Made by a program: the position numbers and the translations under genes. The notes beneath the pieces are model-generated. The model made no database searches. It worked only from the letters and a program-made list of their open reading frames with translations, and had not been told where the DNA came from. From contig NZ_CP029426.2 in assembly GCF_002266435.3 (NCBI RefSeq), positions 3,316,001 through 3,380,000 of the forward strand: DNA of 64,000 bases. The letters are read 5' to 3'. How positions within the stretch are numbered: position 1 is the first letter of the stretch; every line of letters begins with the position of its first letter. The stretch is from Bradyrhizobium amphicarpaeae. Its GTDB lineage: Bacteria > Pseudomonadota > Alphaproteobacteria > Rhizobiales > Xanthobacteraceae. Shown here piece after piece: positions 32,266 through 41,170 of the stretch.

Positions 32266-32856
32266 ATGAGCAATCGCATCCTCGTTCTCTACGGTTCCTA
32301 CCGTTCCGACCGCATGGGCATCCGCCTTGCGAATTTCGTCATCAATCGGCTGCGCGAGCGCGGCGACGAGGTGACCCTCATCGACGCCAAGGCGATTGGG
32401 CTGCCAATGCTCGACCGCATGTACAAGGAGTATCCGAAGGGCTCGGCGCCCGAGGCGCTGGAGCATCTGGCCGGGCAGATCCGCAGCGCCGACGGCTTCG
32501 TGTTCGTCACCGGCGAGTACAATTGGGGCATCCAGCCCGGCCTGAAGAATCTCACCGACCATTTCCTCGAAGAGTGGTTCTGGCGACCGGCCGCGATCGC
32601 GAGCTATTCGGCCGGCCGCCTGTCCGGCGCGCGCGCCGCAACCGCCTGGCACGGCACGCTCTCCGAGATGGGCATGGTGGTGGTGTCGAGCACCATCGGG
32701 GTCGGCCCGATCGCGCAGACATTGTCGGCCGAGGGCGAGCCGATCGGCGACGGCGGCAAGGCCCTGGAGCACGCGTTCCCGCGCTTTGCCGATGATCTCG
32801 CGTGGTGGATCGAGGCGGCGAAAGCGCAGCGGGGGCGCAAGGCGCCGCCGTACTAG
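32266..32856 (+). CDS. NADPH-dependent FMN reductase-like flavoprotein
   Basis: A 196-residue flavodoxin-like protein. The phosphate-binding loop is GSYRSDRMGIRLANFV near the N-terminus, and the second flavin contact is TGEYNWGIQPGLKNLTDH. This matches the NADPH-dependent FMN reductase/ArsH-like quinone reductase family. It reduces FMN or quinones in the cytoplasm, and the physiological partner is unknown. Its stop is followed ten bases later by a palindromic repeat that may serve as terminator between convergent genes. Confidence 0.9.
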   Translation: MSNRILVLYGSYRSDRMGIRLANFVINRLRERGDEVTLIDAKAIGLPMLDRMYKEYPKGSAPEALEHLAGQIRSADGFVFVTGEYNWGIQPGLKNLTDHFLEEWFWRPAAIASYSAGRLSGARAATAWHGTLSEMGMVVVSSTIGVGPIAQTLSAEGEPIGDGGKALEHAFPRFADDLAWWIEAAKAQRGRKAPPY

Positions 32857-32865
32857 GCCCGGCTG

Positions 32866-32952
32866 CGTAGCCCGGATGGAGCGAAAGCGTAATCCGGGGC
32901 AGTGCCGATGACGTTCGAATCCCGGATTTCGCTACGCTCCATCCGGGCTACG
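32866..32952. repeat. Palindromic intergenic element, GTAGCCCGG family copy 1
   Basis: An 87-base imperfect inverted repeat starting CGTAGCCCGGATGGAGCG and ending with its reverse complement. It is the same family as 37083-37168 (about four bases in five shared). It lies between the convergent FMN-reductase and chemoreceptor genes, where it could end transcription from both sides. Confidence 0.88.
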
Positions 32953-32963
32953 AGTTCATGCCT

Positions 32964-35045
32964 TTAGGCCGCCCTGACCTCACCGAGGAAGCGGTCGAAC
33001 TGTCCGGCGAGATCGCGCGACTGCGTCGAAAGCTGCTCGGCGGCGCCGAGCACTTCCCTGGCAGCAGCTCCGGTATCGTCGGCGGCGCGCTGCACGCCTG
33101 CGATGTTGGTGTTGACCTCCTGGGTGCCGCGGGCGGCCTCCTGGACGCTGCGGGAGATTTCCTTGGTCGCCGAGCCCTGCTGCTCGATCGCCGCGGCGAT
33201 CGCGGTGCCGATCTGGTCGATCTCGCCGATGACGTCGGCGACGTTGCGGATCGCGGCCACGGTCTCGTCGCTCGCGGTCTGGATCGCCGTGATCTGCTCG
33301 GAGATTTCGGTGGTGGCCTTGGCGGTCTGGCCCGCCAGCGATTTCACCTCGGAGGCGACCACGGCGAAGCCGCGGCCGGCTTCGCCGGCGCGGGCGGCCT
33401 CGATCGTGGCGTTGAGAGCGAGAAGATTGGTCTGCTCGGCAATGCTTTGGATCAGGGTGACGACGTCGCCGATCTTCTGCGCGCCCTCGGCGAGGGTGCG
33501 TGCCGTGTCGCCGGTACGGCGGGCGTTCTCGACGGCGCGGGCCGCGATTTCGGTGGATTGTGCGACCTGACGGCCGATCTCGGAGATCGAGGAGGTCAGC
33601 TCTTCGGTGGCGCTGGCGACGGTCTGCACGTTGGTCGAGGTCTGCTCCGAGGCCGCGGCGACGACCGCGGCCTGGCTGTTGGTCTGGGCCGCCGTGGAGG
33701 TCATCGACTGTGCCGTGCTTTCCATGGTCGAGGACGCCTTGGACAGGCCGCCGACGAGCTCGGTGACCTTGGCTTCGAACGTGCGAGTGAGCTGGTCGAG
33801 CGCCTGCGCGCGGCGCATCTTGCCGTCGTTCTCGGCCTGCTTCTCGGCCGTGAGCCGATCCGCCCGGATCATGTTGTCCTTGAAGACCTGGACGGCCGCA
33901 GCCATCGCCCCGATCTCGTCGGAGCGCTCGGCACCCGGGATGCTGTCGGCAACCTCGCCCTCGGCGAGCCGTGACATCCGGCCCGTCAGGTTGACGATCG
34001 GCGCGCAGACGCGGCGGCGAACCATCGCGATGAGTCCGACGCTCGCGATCAAGACGGCGACAAGGCCTGCGAGCGCGATGGTGAAGCTGGTGCGCGCGGC
34101 GGAAGCAGCGCCGGCGAGGATCTGCTCGGCATTGTCGTAGAGCGCATCGCGAACTCCGATGATGGAGCCGAGGCCCTTTTGTGACGCCGCATAATAGGTC
34201 TCGACATCGTGCTCATACTTGCCGCTGACGGCGCCGTCCTTGACCAGCTTGAGCTCGCGGCCGAACTCCTCGACGTAGCGCGAATTCATCGTCTCCAGCG
34301 CAGTGCTGACATTGGCGGGCGTTGCGGGATGGCCGCGCAACTCCATCAGCGACATCACGATCTGGTCGCTGCGTCCCTGCATGCGGGCGACGTCGGCCTT
34401 TTCCGCGTCGGTCGCGACCTTCTTGCCGCCGACGAGGTTCTTGTGCACGCTGGCATTGAGGCCGCCGATGTCGCGGAGCGTCATGGCGATGTTGGCGTAG
34501 TTCGCCTGCCGGTAGGCGTCGCCGTTCAGCATCGCCATGCGGCGAACCTGCTCGTTGAGCAGTGCGGTCACGCCTGCGTTGAGAACGGCGTTGTCGGCGA
34601 CGACCTTGCGGGCCGCGTCCTTGCGCGCGTCCGCGGGGCCCGCGATCGCCTTGTCGATGGCTTCGCGGAGCGCGGTGAACTTCGAATTGATGGCGTCGAT
34701 CTCGGTCCCGATGTTGGTGCCGTCGTCGAACGAGCCGGGCAGCTCCTTGCGCAGGGCGTTCATCCGGTCGCGCGCACCATCGGTCTGCTTGCGGAGCTTG
34801 TCTTGTTCGGCCATCTGCGCCGGATCCACCGTCGCAGGCCCGTAGAGGATGTTGGTCGAAAAGCCCCGTTCGGGATTGAGATAGCGTGGAATGTCGCTGG
34901 CGGCGCGGACGATCGCAAGCCGGCCCTGGGCCTCGCCGATCCTGTCCATCGTCTGGTACTTGGTCGCGGCGACGTAGACGGCGAGGCCGCCGCCGACGGT
35001 CGAGAGCGAGACGATGGCGGTGGTCAGGAGCGTTCCGATTTTCAT
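32964..35045 (-). CDS. Methyl-accepting chemotaxis protein
   Basis: A 693-residue transmembrane chemoreceptor. The first membrane helix is at about 5-25 ([21 protein letters not shown]), a helical periplasmic sensor of about 290 residues follows, and the second helix is near 315-340. Next come a HAMP domain and a long cytoplasmic signalling coiled coil. The hairpin tip has the conserved [20 protein letters not shown] and [15 protein letters not shown]. The periplasmic ligand is unknown, and there is no C-terminal CheR pentapeptide. The ATG at 35045 begins at the first helix; the longer frame adds non-family residues. Confidence 0.95.
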   Translation of the reverse strand: MKIGTLLTTAIVSLSTVGGGLAVYVAATKYQTMDRIGEAQGRLAIVRAASDIPRYLNPERGFSTNILYGPATVDPAQMAEQDKLRKQTDGARDRMNALRKELPGSFDDGTNIGTEIDAINSKFTALREAIDKAIAGPADARKDAARKVVADNAVLNAGVTALLNEQVRRMAMLNGDAYRQANYANIAMTLRDIGGLNASVHKNLVGGKKVATDAEKADVARMQGRSDQIVMSLMELRGHPATPANVSTALETMNSRYVEEFGRELKLVKDGAVSGKYEHDVETYYAASQKGLGSIIGVRDALYDNAEQILAGAASAARTSFTIALAGLVAVLIASVGLIAMVRRRVCAPIVNLTGRMSRLAEGEVADSIPGAERSDEIGAMAAAVQVFKDNMIRADRLTAEKQAENDGKMRRAQALDQLTRTFEAKVTELVGGLSKASSTMESTAQSMTSTAAQTNSQAAVVAAASEQTSTNVQTVASATEELTSSISEIGRQVAQSTEIAARAVENARRTGDTARTLAEGAQKIGDVVTLIQSIAEQTNLLALNATIEAARAGEAGRGFAVVASEVKSLAGQTAKATTEISEQITAIQTASDETVAAIRNVADVIGEIDQIGTAIAAAIEQQGSATKEISRSVQEAARGTQEVNTNIAGVQRAADDTGAAAREVLGAAEQLSTQSRDLAGQFDRFLGEVRAA

Positions 35046-35154
35046 GATCTGTCCGGCAATTGGCGCGGGAGGGGAGAATGATATTCTCCCGAAAATTGAC
35101 AGACCCGTATTAATCGGGGGTTTACGCTGCCGGGTTCTGCGGGTGCGGCCCGGC

Positions 35155-35586
35155 CTAACGACCAAGGGTAGCAAGAATCTCCAGCGTTGCGGCGTCGCGC
35201 TCGCCTGCGAAATAACGGGCGAGCGCCTCGCCGAACACGGGCTGATCGGACACCGCGCCGAACAGCGTCATCGACGAACGGAATTTGGCGTCATCCGGCG
35301 CCCCGAGGATCGCGTTGATGCTCCGGCCCTGAACCGCAAGCACGAGCCCGGTGCATTCGATCAGGCGCGCCCCGAGCACGGAATGGGCGAGATAGGCCTT
35401 CGCCTCCGCGCGGGAGCCGATGGCGTAGCGCTGCGACATGGCGCTGGAGCCAAGTCCGGCGACCTGCGGAAAGACAAACCACATCCAGTGGGTCTGCTTC
35501 CGGCCCCGGGCCAGCTCCCGCTGAACGTTGCGGTAGACCGGATCCTGGGCCTGGACAAAGCGCTCGAGATCGAAAAGATCGGTCAT
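35155..35586 (-). CDS. DUF1810 family protein
   Basis: A 143-residue protein of the DUF1810 family: [13 protein letters not shown] at the N-terminus, [12 protein letters not shown] as the hallmark motif, and [12 protein letters not shown] near the end. Structures in this family are helical, and their biochemical role is not settled. GAGG six bases before the ATG at 35586 decides the start. It is a single gene upstream of the chemoreceptor on the same strand. Confidence 0.92.
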   Translation of the reverse strand: MTDLFDLERFVQAQDPVYRNVQRELARGRKQTHWMWFVFPQVAGLGSSAMSQRYAIGSRAEAKAYLAHSVLGARLIECTGLVLAVQGRSINAILGAPDDAKFRSSMTLFGAVSDQPVFGEALARYFAGERDAATLEILATLGR

Positions 35587-35717
35587 TAGATACCTCAAGA
35601 TGCCTTGCCGCACCCTTGTCGGCCGCGATTATGCCTAACTTTTGGCTCCCAATGTGGTAGCTGGTATAGAGTCGCCGGGTGGGGGTTGGGCCCCCCGGGG
35701 GTCGTTTTGGGGATCTG

Positions 35718-36737
35718 ATGGTTTCCGACCGCGCAAGCGCCGAGAGGCTTTTGTCGCGCCGCCGTATTGGGCGAGCGGAGACGATATTGCTGTCTTTGGC
35801 TGCCGTCGCACTGGCACTGGGGGCTGCTGCCTGGGTTGCTGATTTCGGCGATACGACCGCACTCGTCAACGCTACGCTGCCGCCGGCCAATAGCCCGTCT
35901 TTCGAGGACCGTTTTGCGTCGGCTTCCGGCAATCCGCCGGCCCGCGAGCTCGGCCTGCGGACGATGGAGCGTTCCGCCCTGAGCGCGGTCCAGCTCAAGC
36001 TGCGCGACGCCAAGGCGATGCTCGCCCAGAAGCTCCAGGGCGACGATTGGCGCTCGACCTTGACCGATGACGACCGGCACGTGGTTGACGAGACGCGGCC
36101 CTCGCAGCGCGCCGACGCTATCCCGATGCCGCGCTCGCGACCGGCCCAGGCGGACTTGTCCGCCCAGATCGCCTCCAGCCAGGCCTATGCCGACACCAAC
36201 CCCAGGGTCGACAACCGCAACTTCTTCGAAAAATTCACCGACAAGATCAGGCTCGCGTCGCTGACGCCCGGCGACGGCCTGTTCGGCAAGGCGCCGGATC
36301 TGGCCGCGCTCGGCTACGATTCGCGAACAGCGGTCTACGACATCAAGGCCAAGGCGCTCTACCTGCCGAGCGGCGTCGCGCTGGAAGCCCATTCCGGCAT
36401 GGGCGCGCTGATGGACGACCCCGACCATGTCGATCAGCGCATGGTCGGTGCGACTCCGCCCGCGATCTACGACCTGAAGCCGCGCGAAAGGCTGTTTCAC
36501 GGTGTCCGCGCTTTGCGCCTGACGCCGACCGAGGGCACCAGCGCACTTGGGCGCGTCGGCCTTCTCACTCACAACTACATGCTGGGCCCGCGCGGCGATT
36601 CCAACGGCTGCGTCTCGATCAAGGACTATGATCGTTTTCTCAAGGCCTGGGACAATGGCGAATTCAACCGCCTTGTCGTGGTGCCGAGCCTGAACGGATC
36701 TGCGACGGCCTCGCAGCGCGCCAGCACCGACTCCTGA
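35718..36737 (+). CDS. Membrane-anchored DUF2778 (Tlde1-like L,D-transpeptidase-type) protein
   Basis: The 339-residue protein has one N-terminal membrane helix (TILLSLAAVALALGAAAWV), a long periplasmic spacer, and a C-terminal DUF2778 domain with HSGMGALMDDP and RGDSNGCVSIKDYDRFL. The His and the Cys near residue 298 are the expected catalytic pair. DUF2778 includes the Salmonella Tlde1 type VI effectors, which edit peptidoglycan by L,D-carboxypeptidase or exchange activity. The membrane anchor and absence of secretion or immunity genes argue for a resident cell-wall enzyme. GGGGA precedes the ATG at 35718. Confidence 0.85.
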   Translation: MVSDRASAERLLSRRRIGRAETILLSLAAVALALGAAAWVADFGDTTALVNATLPPANSPSFEDRFASASGNPPARELGLRTMERSALSAVQLKLRDAKAMLAQKLQGDDWRSTLTDDDRHVVDETRPSQRADAIPMPRSRPAQADLSAQIASSQAYADTNPRVDNRNFFEKFTDKIRLASLTPGDGLFGKAPDLAALGYDSRTAVYDIKAKALYLPSGVALEAHSGMGALMDDPDHVDQRMVGATPPAIYDLKPRERLFHGVRALRLTPTEGTSALGRVGLLTHNYMLGPRGDSNGCVSIKDYDRFLKAWDNGEFNRLVVVPSLNGSATASQRASTDS

Positions 36738-36804
36738 CATTCGCCTGCTTGCTGTGGGGCTGCCGTTTCCCCTTCGTTAAGCCGTCATCGTCCAGAAGCA
36801 GCCC

Positions 36805-37062
36805 ATGAGTGATCCATCAAGTTCCGAGACCCCGCTGCGGACGACGTTCAAGATCAAGCTGAACGGTGACACGTTGGCGATCGCGACCGTCGGTCAGGCC
36901 TATCAATTCCTCACCAACTTCAAGTCGGTCGAATGGATGGAATTCCGCTCCCTGCACGAGGACGCCGTCGAAGCCCTGGAAGGCGCAGCCGGTAACGCGA
37001 TGCTGGCGGTGCAGGCAACCAACGCCGTGCGCGCGCTGTTCGTCAGCGCCAAGCTGCTCTGA
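36805..37062 (+). CDS. DUF982 family protein
   Basis: An 85-residue protein of the rhizobial DUF982 family, with VGQAYQFLTNFKSVEWMEFR, then LHEDAVEALEGAAGNAMLAV and a C-terminal helix ending in ALFVSAKLL. The family often occurs in multiple small copies in Rhizobiales and has no known function. It is 67 bases downstream of the DUF2778 gene on the same strand and may be co-transcribed. Confidence 0.88.
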   Translation: MSDPSSSETPLRTTFKIKLNGDTLAIATVGQAYQFLTNFKSVEWMEFRSLHEDAVEALEGAAGNAMLAVQATNAVRALFVSAKLL

Positions 37063-37082
37063 GGCTGTTCTGCCCACGGTCT

Positions 37083-37168
37083 CGTAGCCCGGGTGGAGCG
37101 CAGCGTAATCCGGGACGGTGCCGTTGACGCGCAATTCCTGGATTGCGCTGCGCTCCATCCAGGCTACA
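37083..37168. repeat. Palindromic intergenic element, GTAGCCCGG family copy 2
   Basis: An 86-base imperfect inverted repeat starting CGTAGCCCGGGTGGAGCG, with the matching arm GCGCTCCATCCAGGCTACA at its end. It is the second copy of the element at 32866 and lies between two plus-strand genes. Confidence 0.87.
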
Positions 37169-37277
37169 GGCCGTTCTGTCGCATCTTGAACTCTGCCTTG
37201 GGAACGGGCAAACGGTCCGCGACGATCGTCGCCACAACAATATGTTTTGAAATTTAGTTCAGGGGAGAGACCTCATC

Positions 37278-38369
37278 ATGAAACGCCGTACATTCCTCAA
37301 GGGCGGTGCCGTCGCCGGAGCGACGACGCTGGTTGCTGCACCTGCGATCGCGCAGAGCGCGCCCGAGATCAAATGGCGCCTGACCTCGAGCTTCCCGAAG
37401 TCGCTCGACACCATCTACGGCACGGCGCAGACCTTCGCGAAATATGTCGCCGAGGCCACCGACAACAAATTCCAGATCCAGACTTTTGGCGCCGGCGAGA
37501 TCGTTCCGGGCTTGCAGGCGCTCGACGCCGTCAGCACCGGCTCGGTGGAGATGGCGCAGACCCCGCTCTATTTCTACATCGGCAAGGAGCCGGCGCTGGC
37601 CTACGCCACCGGCGCGCCGTTCGGCATGAACCATCGCCATCAGGAATCTTGGTGGCACTTCGGCGGCGGTGCCGATCTCACCAACGAGGCGCTCAAGCCG
37701 TTCAAGGCGCACGCGATCCTCTGCGGCAATTCCGGCACCCAGATGGGCGGCTGGTTCCGCAAGGAGATCAAGACCGTCGACGACCTCAAGGGCCTCAAAT
37801 TCCGCATCGCCGGCATGGGCGGCCACGTGTTGGCGCGGCTCGGCGTCGTGCCGCAGCAGATCGCGGGCGGCGACATCTATCCGGCGCTGGAAAAGGGCAC
37901 GATCGACGCGGTCGAGTTCGTCGGCCCCTATGACGACGAGAAGCTCGGCTTCCAGAAGGTCGCCAAGTACTATTACTTCCCCGGCTGGTGGGAAGGCGGC
38001 GCGATGCTGCACATGATCGTCAACGACGAGAAATGGGCTTCGCTCCCCAAGCAGTACCAGGCGATCGTCAACCAGGCCGGCGCGGCAGCCGGCGCCTGGA
38101 TGCTGGAGAAATACGACAGCGTGAATCCGGCGGCGCTGAAGCGGCTGATCGCCAATGGCGCGGAGCTGAAGGCGTTTCCGCAGCCGGTGCTGGAGGCCTG
38201 CTACAACGCGACCCAGGACCATCTGAATGAACTCGCCGCCAAGAGCGACCTGTTCAAGCGGACCAAGGAAAGCCACGACGCGTATATGAAGGAGCTGCTG
38301 TTCTACACGCAGATCGCGGAGAATTTTTACGACAACTATCTGCTCAGCAAGATGCGCAACAAGAGCTGA
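37278..38369 (+). CDS. TRAP transporter substrate-binding protein (DctP family)
   Basis: A 363-residue periplasmic binding protein. The N-terminus KRRTFLKGGAVAGATTLVA is a Tat-type signal with a twin-arginine motif, cleaved near AIAQS. The mature part has the DctP/TakP pattern, including SFPKSLDTIYGTAQTFAKYV, then LKFRIAGMGGHVLARLGVVP and AVEFVGPYDD, as in binders of keto-acid or mannitol-like ligands. No DctQ or DctM membrane partners are in the window, so it is an orphan here. The ligand cannot be assigned. Confidence 0.92.
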   Translation: MKRRTFLKGGAVAGATTLVAAPAIAQSAPEIKWRLTSSFPKSLDTIYGTAQTFAKYVAEATDNKFQIQTFGAGEIVPGLQALDAVSTGSVEMAQTPLYFYIGKEPALAYATGAPFGMNHRHQESWWHFGGGADLTNEALKPFKAHAILCGNSGTQMGGWFRKEIKTVDDLKGLKFRIAGMGGHVLARLGVVPQQIAGGDIYPALEKGTIDAVEFVGPYDDEKLGFQKVAKYYYFPGWWEGGAMLHMIVNDEKWASLPKQYQAIVNQAGAAAGAWMLEKYDSVNPAALKRLIANGAELKAFPQPVLEACYNATQDHLNELAAKSDLFKRTKESHDAYMKELLFYTQIAENFYDNYLLSKMRNKS

Positions 38370-38408
38370 CGGCGAGAGGGCGCGGCTCTGCGATTGCGCC
38401 GCGCTCTT

Positions 38409-38497
38409 GTAGGGTGGGCAAAGGCGCATTTGCGCCGTGCCCACCACTACTTGCTTGACTCGTCATGGTGGGCACGCTGCGCTTTTCCCACCCTACG
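38409..38497. repeat. Palindromic intergenic element, GTAGGGTGGG family
   Basis: The arms GTAGGGTGGGCAAAGGCGCA and TGCGCTTTTCCCACCCTAC face each other, with an inner GTGCCCACC/GGTGGGCAC pair. The element lies between the convergent TRAP-binding-protein and ABC-ATPase genes, a position suited to two-way termination. Confidence 0.85.
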
Positions 38498-38516
38498 AGA
38501 TCTATCGTGTGTTGAA

Positions 38517-39290
38517 TTACGCCGTCCCCAACCCCAGCTTCGCATAAATCCGCCGCGCGTACGCACCGAACGCATCGGTCGTCTTGAGCGGAAGGTCGCG
38601 CGGGAAGGGCAGGTCGATCGGGAAATAGTCGGCCATCTTCGCAGGTCCCGCCGTCAGCACCGCGCAGTGCGACGACAGGAACACCGCTTCCTGAATCGAG
38701 TGCGTGACGAAGATGATGGTCTTGCCGCTCTCGCGCCAGATCCGCAGCATCTCCAGGTTCATCTGCTCGCGCGTCAGCGCATCCAGTGCGCCGAACGGCT
38801 CGTCCATCAGGATCAGCTTTGGATCGTGGATGAACGCGCGCGCGATGGCGGTGCGCTGCTGCATGCCGCCTGACAGCTGCTGCGGATATTTCTGCTCGAA
38901 GCCTGAGAGGCCGACGAGGTTGAGCAGGTCGCGCGCCCGCTCGCGCGCCGCCTTCATCGGCAGGCCGACGATTTCGGCCGGCAGCAGCACGTTGTCCAGG
39001 ATCGTCCGCCATTTCAGAAGCAGCGCTTGCTGAAACACCATGCCGATGTCACGGCTCGGATCGAACGGGCTGTCGGCATTGCCGATCTTCACGCTGCCGC
39101 CGTCGGCGCCGTGCAGACCGGCCAGGATCTTCATCACGGTCGTCTTGCCGCAGCCGGACGGGCCGACCAGCGAGACCAGCTCGCCTTCCTGTACGTCCAT
39201 GGTGACGTCGGAGACGGCCAGAAATTCGGCGCCGCCGCTGCGATAGACCTTGCGGACGCCTCGGAGGCGGATGAAGGGTTCTGAGCTCAT
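38517..39290 (-). CDS. ABC transporter ATP-binding protein (nitrate/sulfonate/taurine type)
   Basis: A 257-residue ATPase with Walker [10 protein letters not shown], signature [12 protein letters not shown], Walker [13 protein letters not shown] and the His-switch FVTHSIQEA. It pairs with the permease encoded at 42208 and the binding protein at 43825. The ATG at 39290 overlaps the preceding gene's stop as ATGA, which argues against the upstream ATG at 39299. It is the last gene of the TetR-linked cluster. Confidence 0.94.
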   Translation of the reverse strand: MSSEPFIRLRGVRKVYRSGGAEFLAVSDVTMDVQEGELVSLVGPSGCGKTTVMKILAGLHGADGGSVKIGNADSPFDPSRDIGMVFQQALLLKWRTILDNVLLPAEIVGLPMKAARERARDLLNLVGLSGFEQKYPQQLSGGMQQRTAIARAFIHDPKLILMDEPFGALDALTREQMNLEMLRIWRESGKTIIFVTHSIQEAVFLSSHCAVLTAGPAKMADYFPIDLPFPRDLPLKTTDAFGAYARRIYAKLGLGTA

Positions 39291-40342
39291 GCCAGCCATT
39301 TACTCAAATGGGCGGCAACGAAGGCGTCATCGCTGAGGTCGGCGTGCTCGCGGCAGACGCGGTCGATCTCGTCCTTCTGGCCGGGGCTGAGGCCCTCGTT
39401 CGGATCGAGGCACCACAGGCCTTTCATCAGGCCCTGGCGCCGCAAAACCTCGTGGCAGCCGGCGATGCAGCCGTGGAAATCATTGGCGACGTCGAAGAAG
39501 GCGCTGTTGCAGTCGGTAACGCGGGCGTCGAGCGCGAGCAGGTCGGCCGGCACGCTGTCCTTGTGCCGCGCCGCCTTGCAGCGCTCGAACTGCTTGATCG
39601 CGCTCGCCGTCCACACCGACCAATGGCCGAGCAGTCCGCCTTTAAAGTAGGTGCGCGTGGTGACGCCGTTGTCGCGGAGGTCGAACGGCAACATCAGGTC
39701 AAGCAGGATGTGGTCGTCGTTTCCGGTGTAGAGCGCGACACGGTCGAGCGCGCCCGCGGCCGCAACGCCGCGCAGGACGTCGAGGGTGCGATAGCGGTTG
39801 AACGGCGCGATCTTGATCGCAATGACATTGTCGATCGAGGCGAAGCGCTGCCAGAACCGGGCGGAGAGGATGACGCCGCCGACGGCCGGCTGAAGATAGA
39901 AGCCGACCAGCGGGATCTCGGCTGCAACAGCCGTACAATGGGTGATGATCTCGTCCTCGGAGGCGCTCTTCATCGCGGCAAGACTGAGCAGGCCGGCATG
40001 ATAGCCGATGTCGCGCGCGGTGCGGGCCTCGGCAACGGCTTGCGTGGTCGGGCCGGCGAGGCCTGCGACCATCGCCAGCGGACGCTTGGTCCAGTTGGCC
40101 GCAGTCTCGGCGGCAAGCTCGAGCACGGGGCGATAGAGCCCGACCTCGCGGATGGCGAACTGCGTGGTGTGGACACCGACCGCAAGACCGCCGGAGCCTG
40201 CGTCGATGTAGTAGCGCGTCAGCGCGCGCTGATGCGTCTTGTCGAGCTGGCGCTCGGCGGTGAGCGCGAGAGGATGCGCCGGCATCACGGTGCCCTCGGC
40301 GATCAGCTTGCGGATGTCGGCGTTGATCTGGCTGTGGTGCAT
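39287..40342 (-). CDS. Dihydrodipicolinate synthase (DapA)-family protein
   Basis: A 351-residue TIM-barrel aldolase/lyase-type protein, longer than standard DapA (about 290). The segment RYYIDAGSGGLAVGVHTTQF replaces the usual GTTGE loop, and VIAIKIAPFNRYR carries the candidate Schiff-base Lys. The C-terminal extension has several Cys (DCNSAFF, GCIAGCHE). The loop differences mean a reaction other than lysine biosynthesis is likely. It is tightly packed between the acetyltransferase and ATPase genes in the TetR-linked transport cluster, which suggests it acts on the imported compound. Confidence 0.85.
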   Translation of the reverse strand: MHHSQINADIRKLIAEGTVMPAHPLALTAERQLDKTHQRALTRYYIDAGSGGLAVGVHTTQFAIREVGLYRPVLELAAETAANWTKRPLAMVAGLAGPTTQAVAEARTARDIGYHAGLLSLAAMKSASEDEIITHCTAVAAEIPLVGFYLQPAVGGVILSARFWQRFASIDNVIAIKIAPFNRYRTLDVLRGVAAAGALDRVALYTGNDDHILLDLMLPFDLRDNGVTTRTYFKGGLLGHWSVWTASAIKQFERCKAARHKDSVPADLLALDARVTDCNSAFFDVANDFHGCIAGCHEVLRRQGLMKGLWCLDPNEGLSPGQKDEIDRVCREHADLSDDAFVAAHLSKWLA

Positions 40343-40348
40343 GATGTC

Positions 40349-41170
40349 CTATCCGAATTCCGGGCCGGCGACGGCGAATGGCATGTCTTCACCGGCAGTG
40401 GTGGCGGGGCCGAACCGCATGCGCTGGAACGGCCGTTCGATGGTCCAGCCGGATGCTGTCAAGCCTTCCAGGAACGCGGCTTGCGAGGCGACGGCGTCGA
40501 GCAGCAGCGGACCGGTCTCGGAGCGCGCGATCGCGTCGATCAGGGTCAGCGCTGCCGCGGCATCGTCGGCCAACAACGGGCCGACCTGGCGGGCGGTGCG
40601 GCCGTCGCGCACCAGCGCGATGGCGCCGTTCGCGCCGACGATGCGGGAGCCGGAACGCCGTGCAAAGGCTTCGAACAGCGCGGTCCGGTCGAAACCGGTG
40701 GCTCGCAGGTCCCGCGCACGCAGCGCTTCGATTGTCGCGGACGACGATGGCGGCGTTTCGGCCCGCGCAGGCTTCGCCAGCTTGAGGCGGCGCAATTGCA
40801 GCGTCGGCGTGAACCCCAATGGTCCGTAGACGGCGGCGCCGTCGGGCGTGGCGTCGAGCCAGCTGGTCAGGCCGTTCCGACGCGCCGTCTCCAGGCAGGC
40901 ATCGACGAGGTGGGTAGCAAACCCACGGCGGCGATGTGTGCCTGAGACCAGCACCATGCTGATCCAGGCGTTGTTGCCGGAATAGGGCAGCACGGCGGCC
41001 GTGGCGACCAGCCGCATGCCGTCGCGAATGCCGAACACGATTCCGTCGCGCAGGAAGATGCGCCAGTCCTCCTCTGTCTGGTTCCAGTGCGCTTCCGTCG
41101 ACAACGCCAGCCCCGCGATCGCGTCGTCAAGGCCGAGCTGGACGATGTGCGGGGCGTCAGTAACGGCCAT
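40349..41170 (-). CDS. GNAT-family N-acetyltransferase (two-domain)
   Basis: A 273-residue protein. The N-terminal GNAT domain has the acetyl-CoA loop SGTHRRRGFATHLVDACLE, followed by WLDATPDGAAVYGPLGFTPT. The C-terminal 130 residues form a second, less conserved acetyltransferase-like domain (GSRIVGANGAIALVRDG). It overlaps the end of the epimerase gene by 14 bases and precedes the DapA-like gene by six, so translation is probably coupled. The target amine is unknown but may be the substrate handled by this cluster. Confidence 0.87.
   Translation of the reverse strand: MAVTDAPHIVQLGLDDAIAGLALSTEAHWNQTEEDWRIFLRDGIVFGIRDGMRLVATAAVLPYSGNNAWISMVLVSGTHRRRGFATHLVDACLETARRNGLTSWLDATPDGAAVYGPLGFTPTLQLRRLKLAKPARAETPPSSSATIEALRARDLRATGFDRTALFEAFARRSGSRIVGANGAIALVRDGRTARQVGPLLADDAAAALTLIDAIARSETGPLLLDAVASQAAFLEGLTASGWTIERPFQRMRFGPATTAGEDMPFAVAGPEFG

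Noticed and set aside
39308..40945. A 545-codon plus-strand frame opposite the DapA-like and GNAT genes
   Set aside because: It is a high-GC shadow of two clear minus-strand genes with family motifs.
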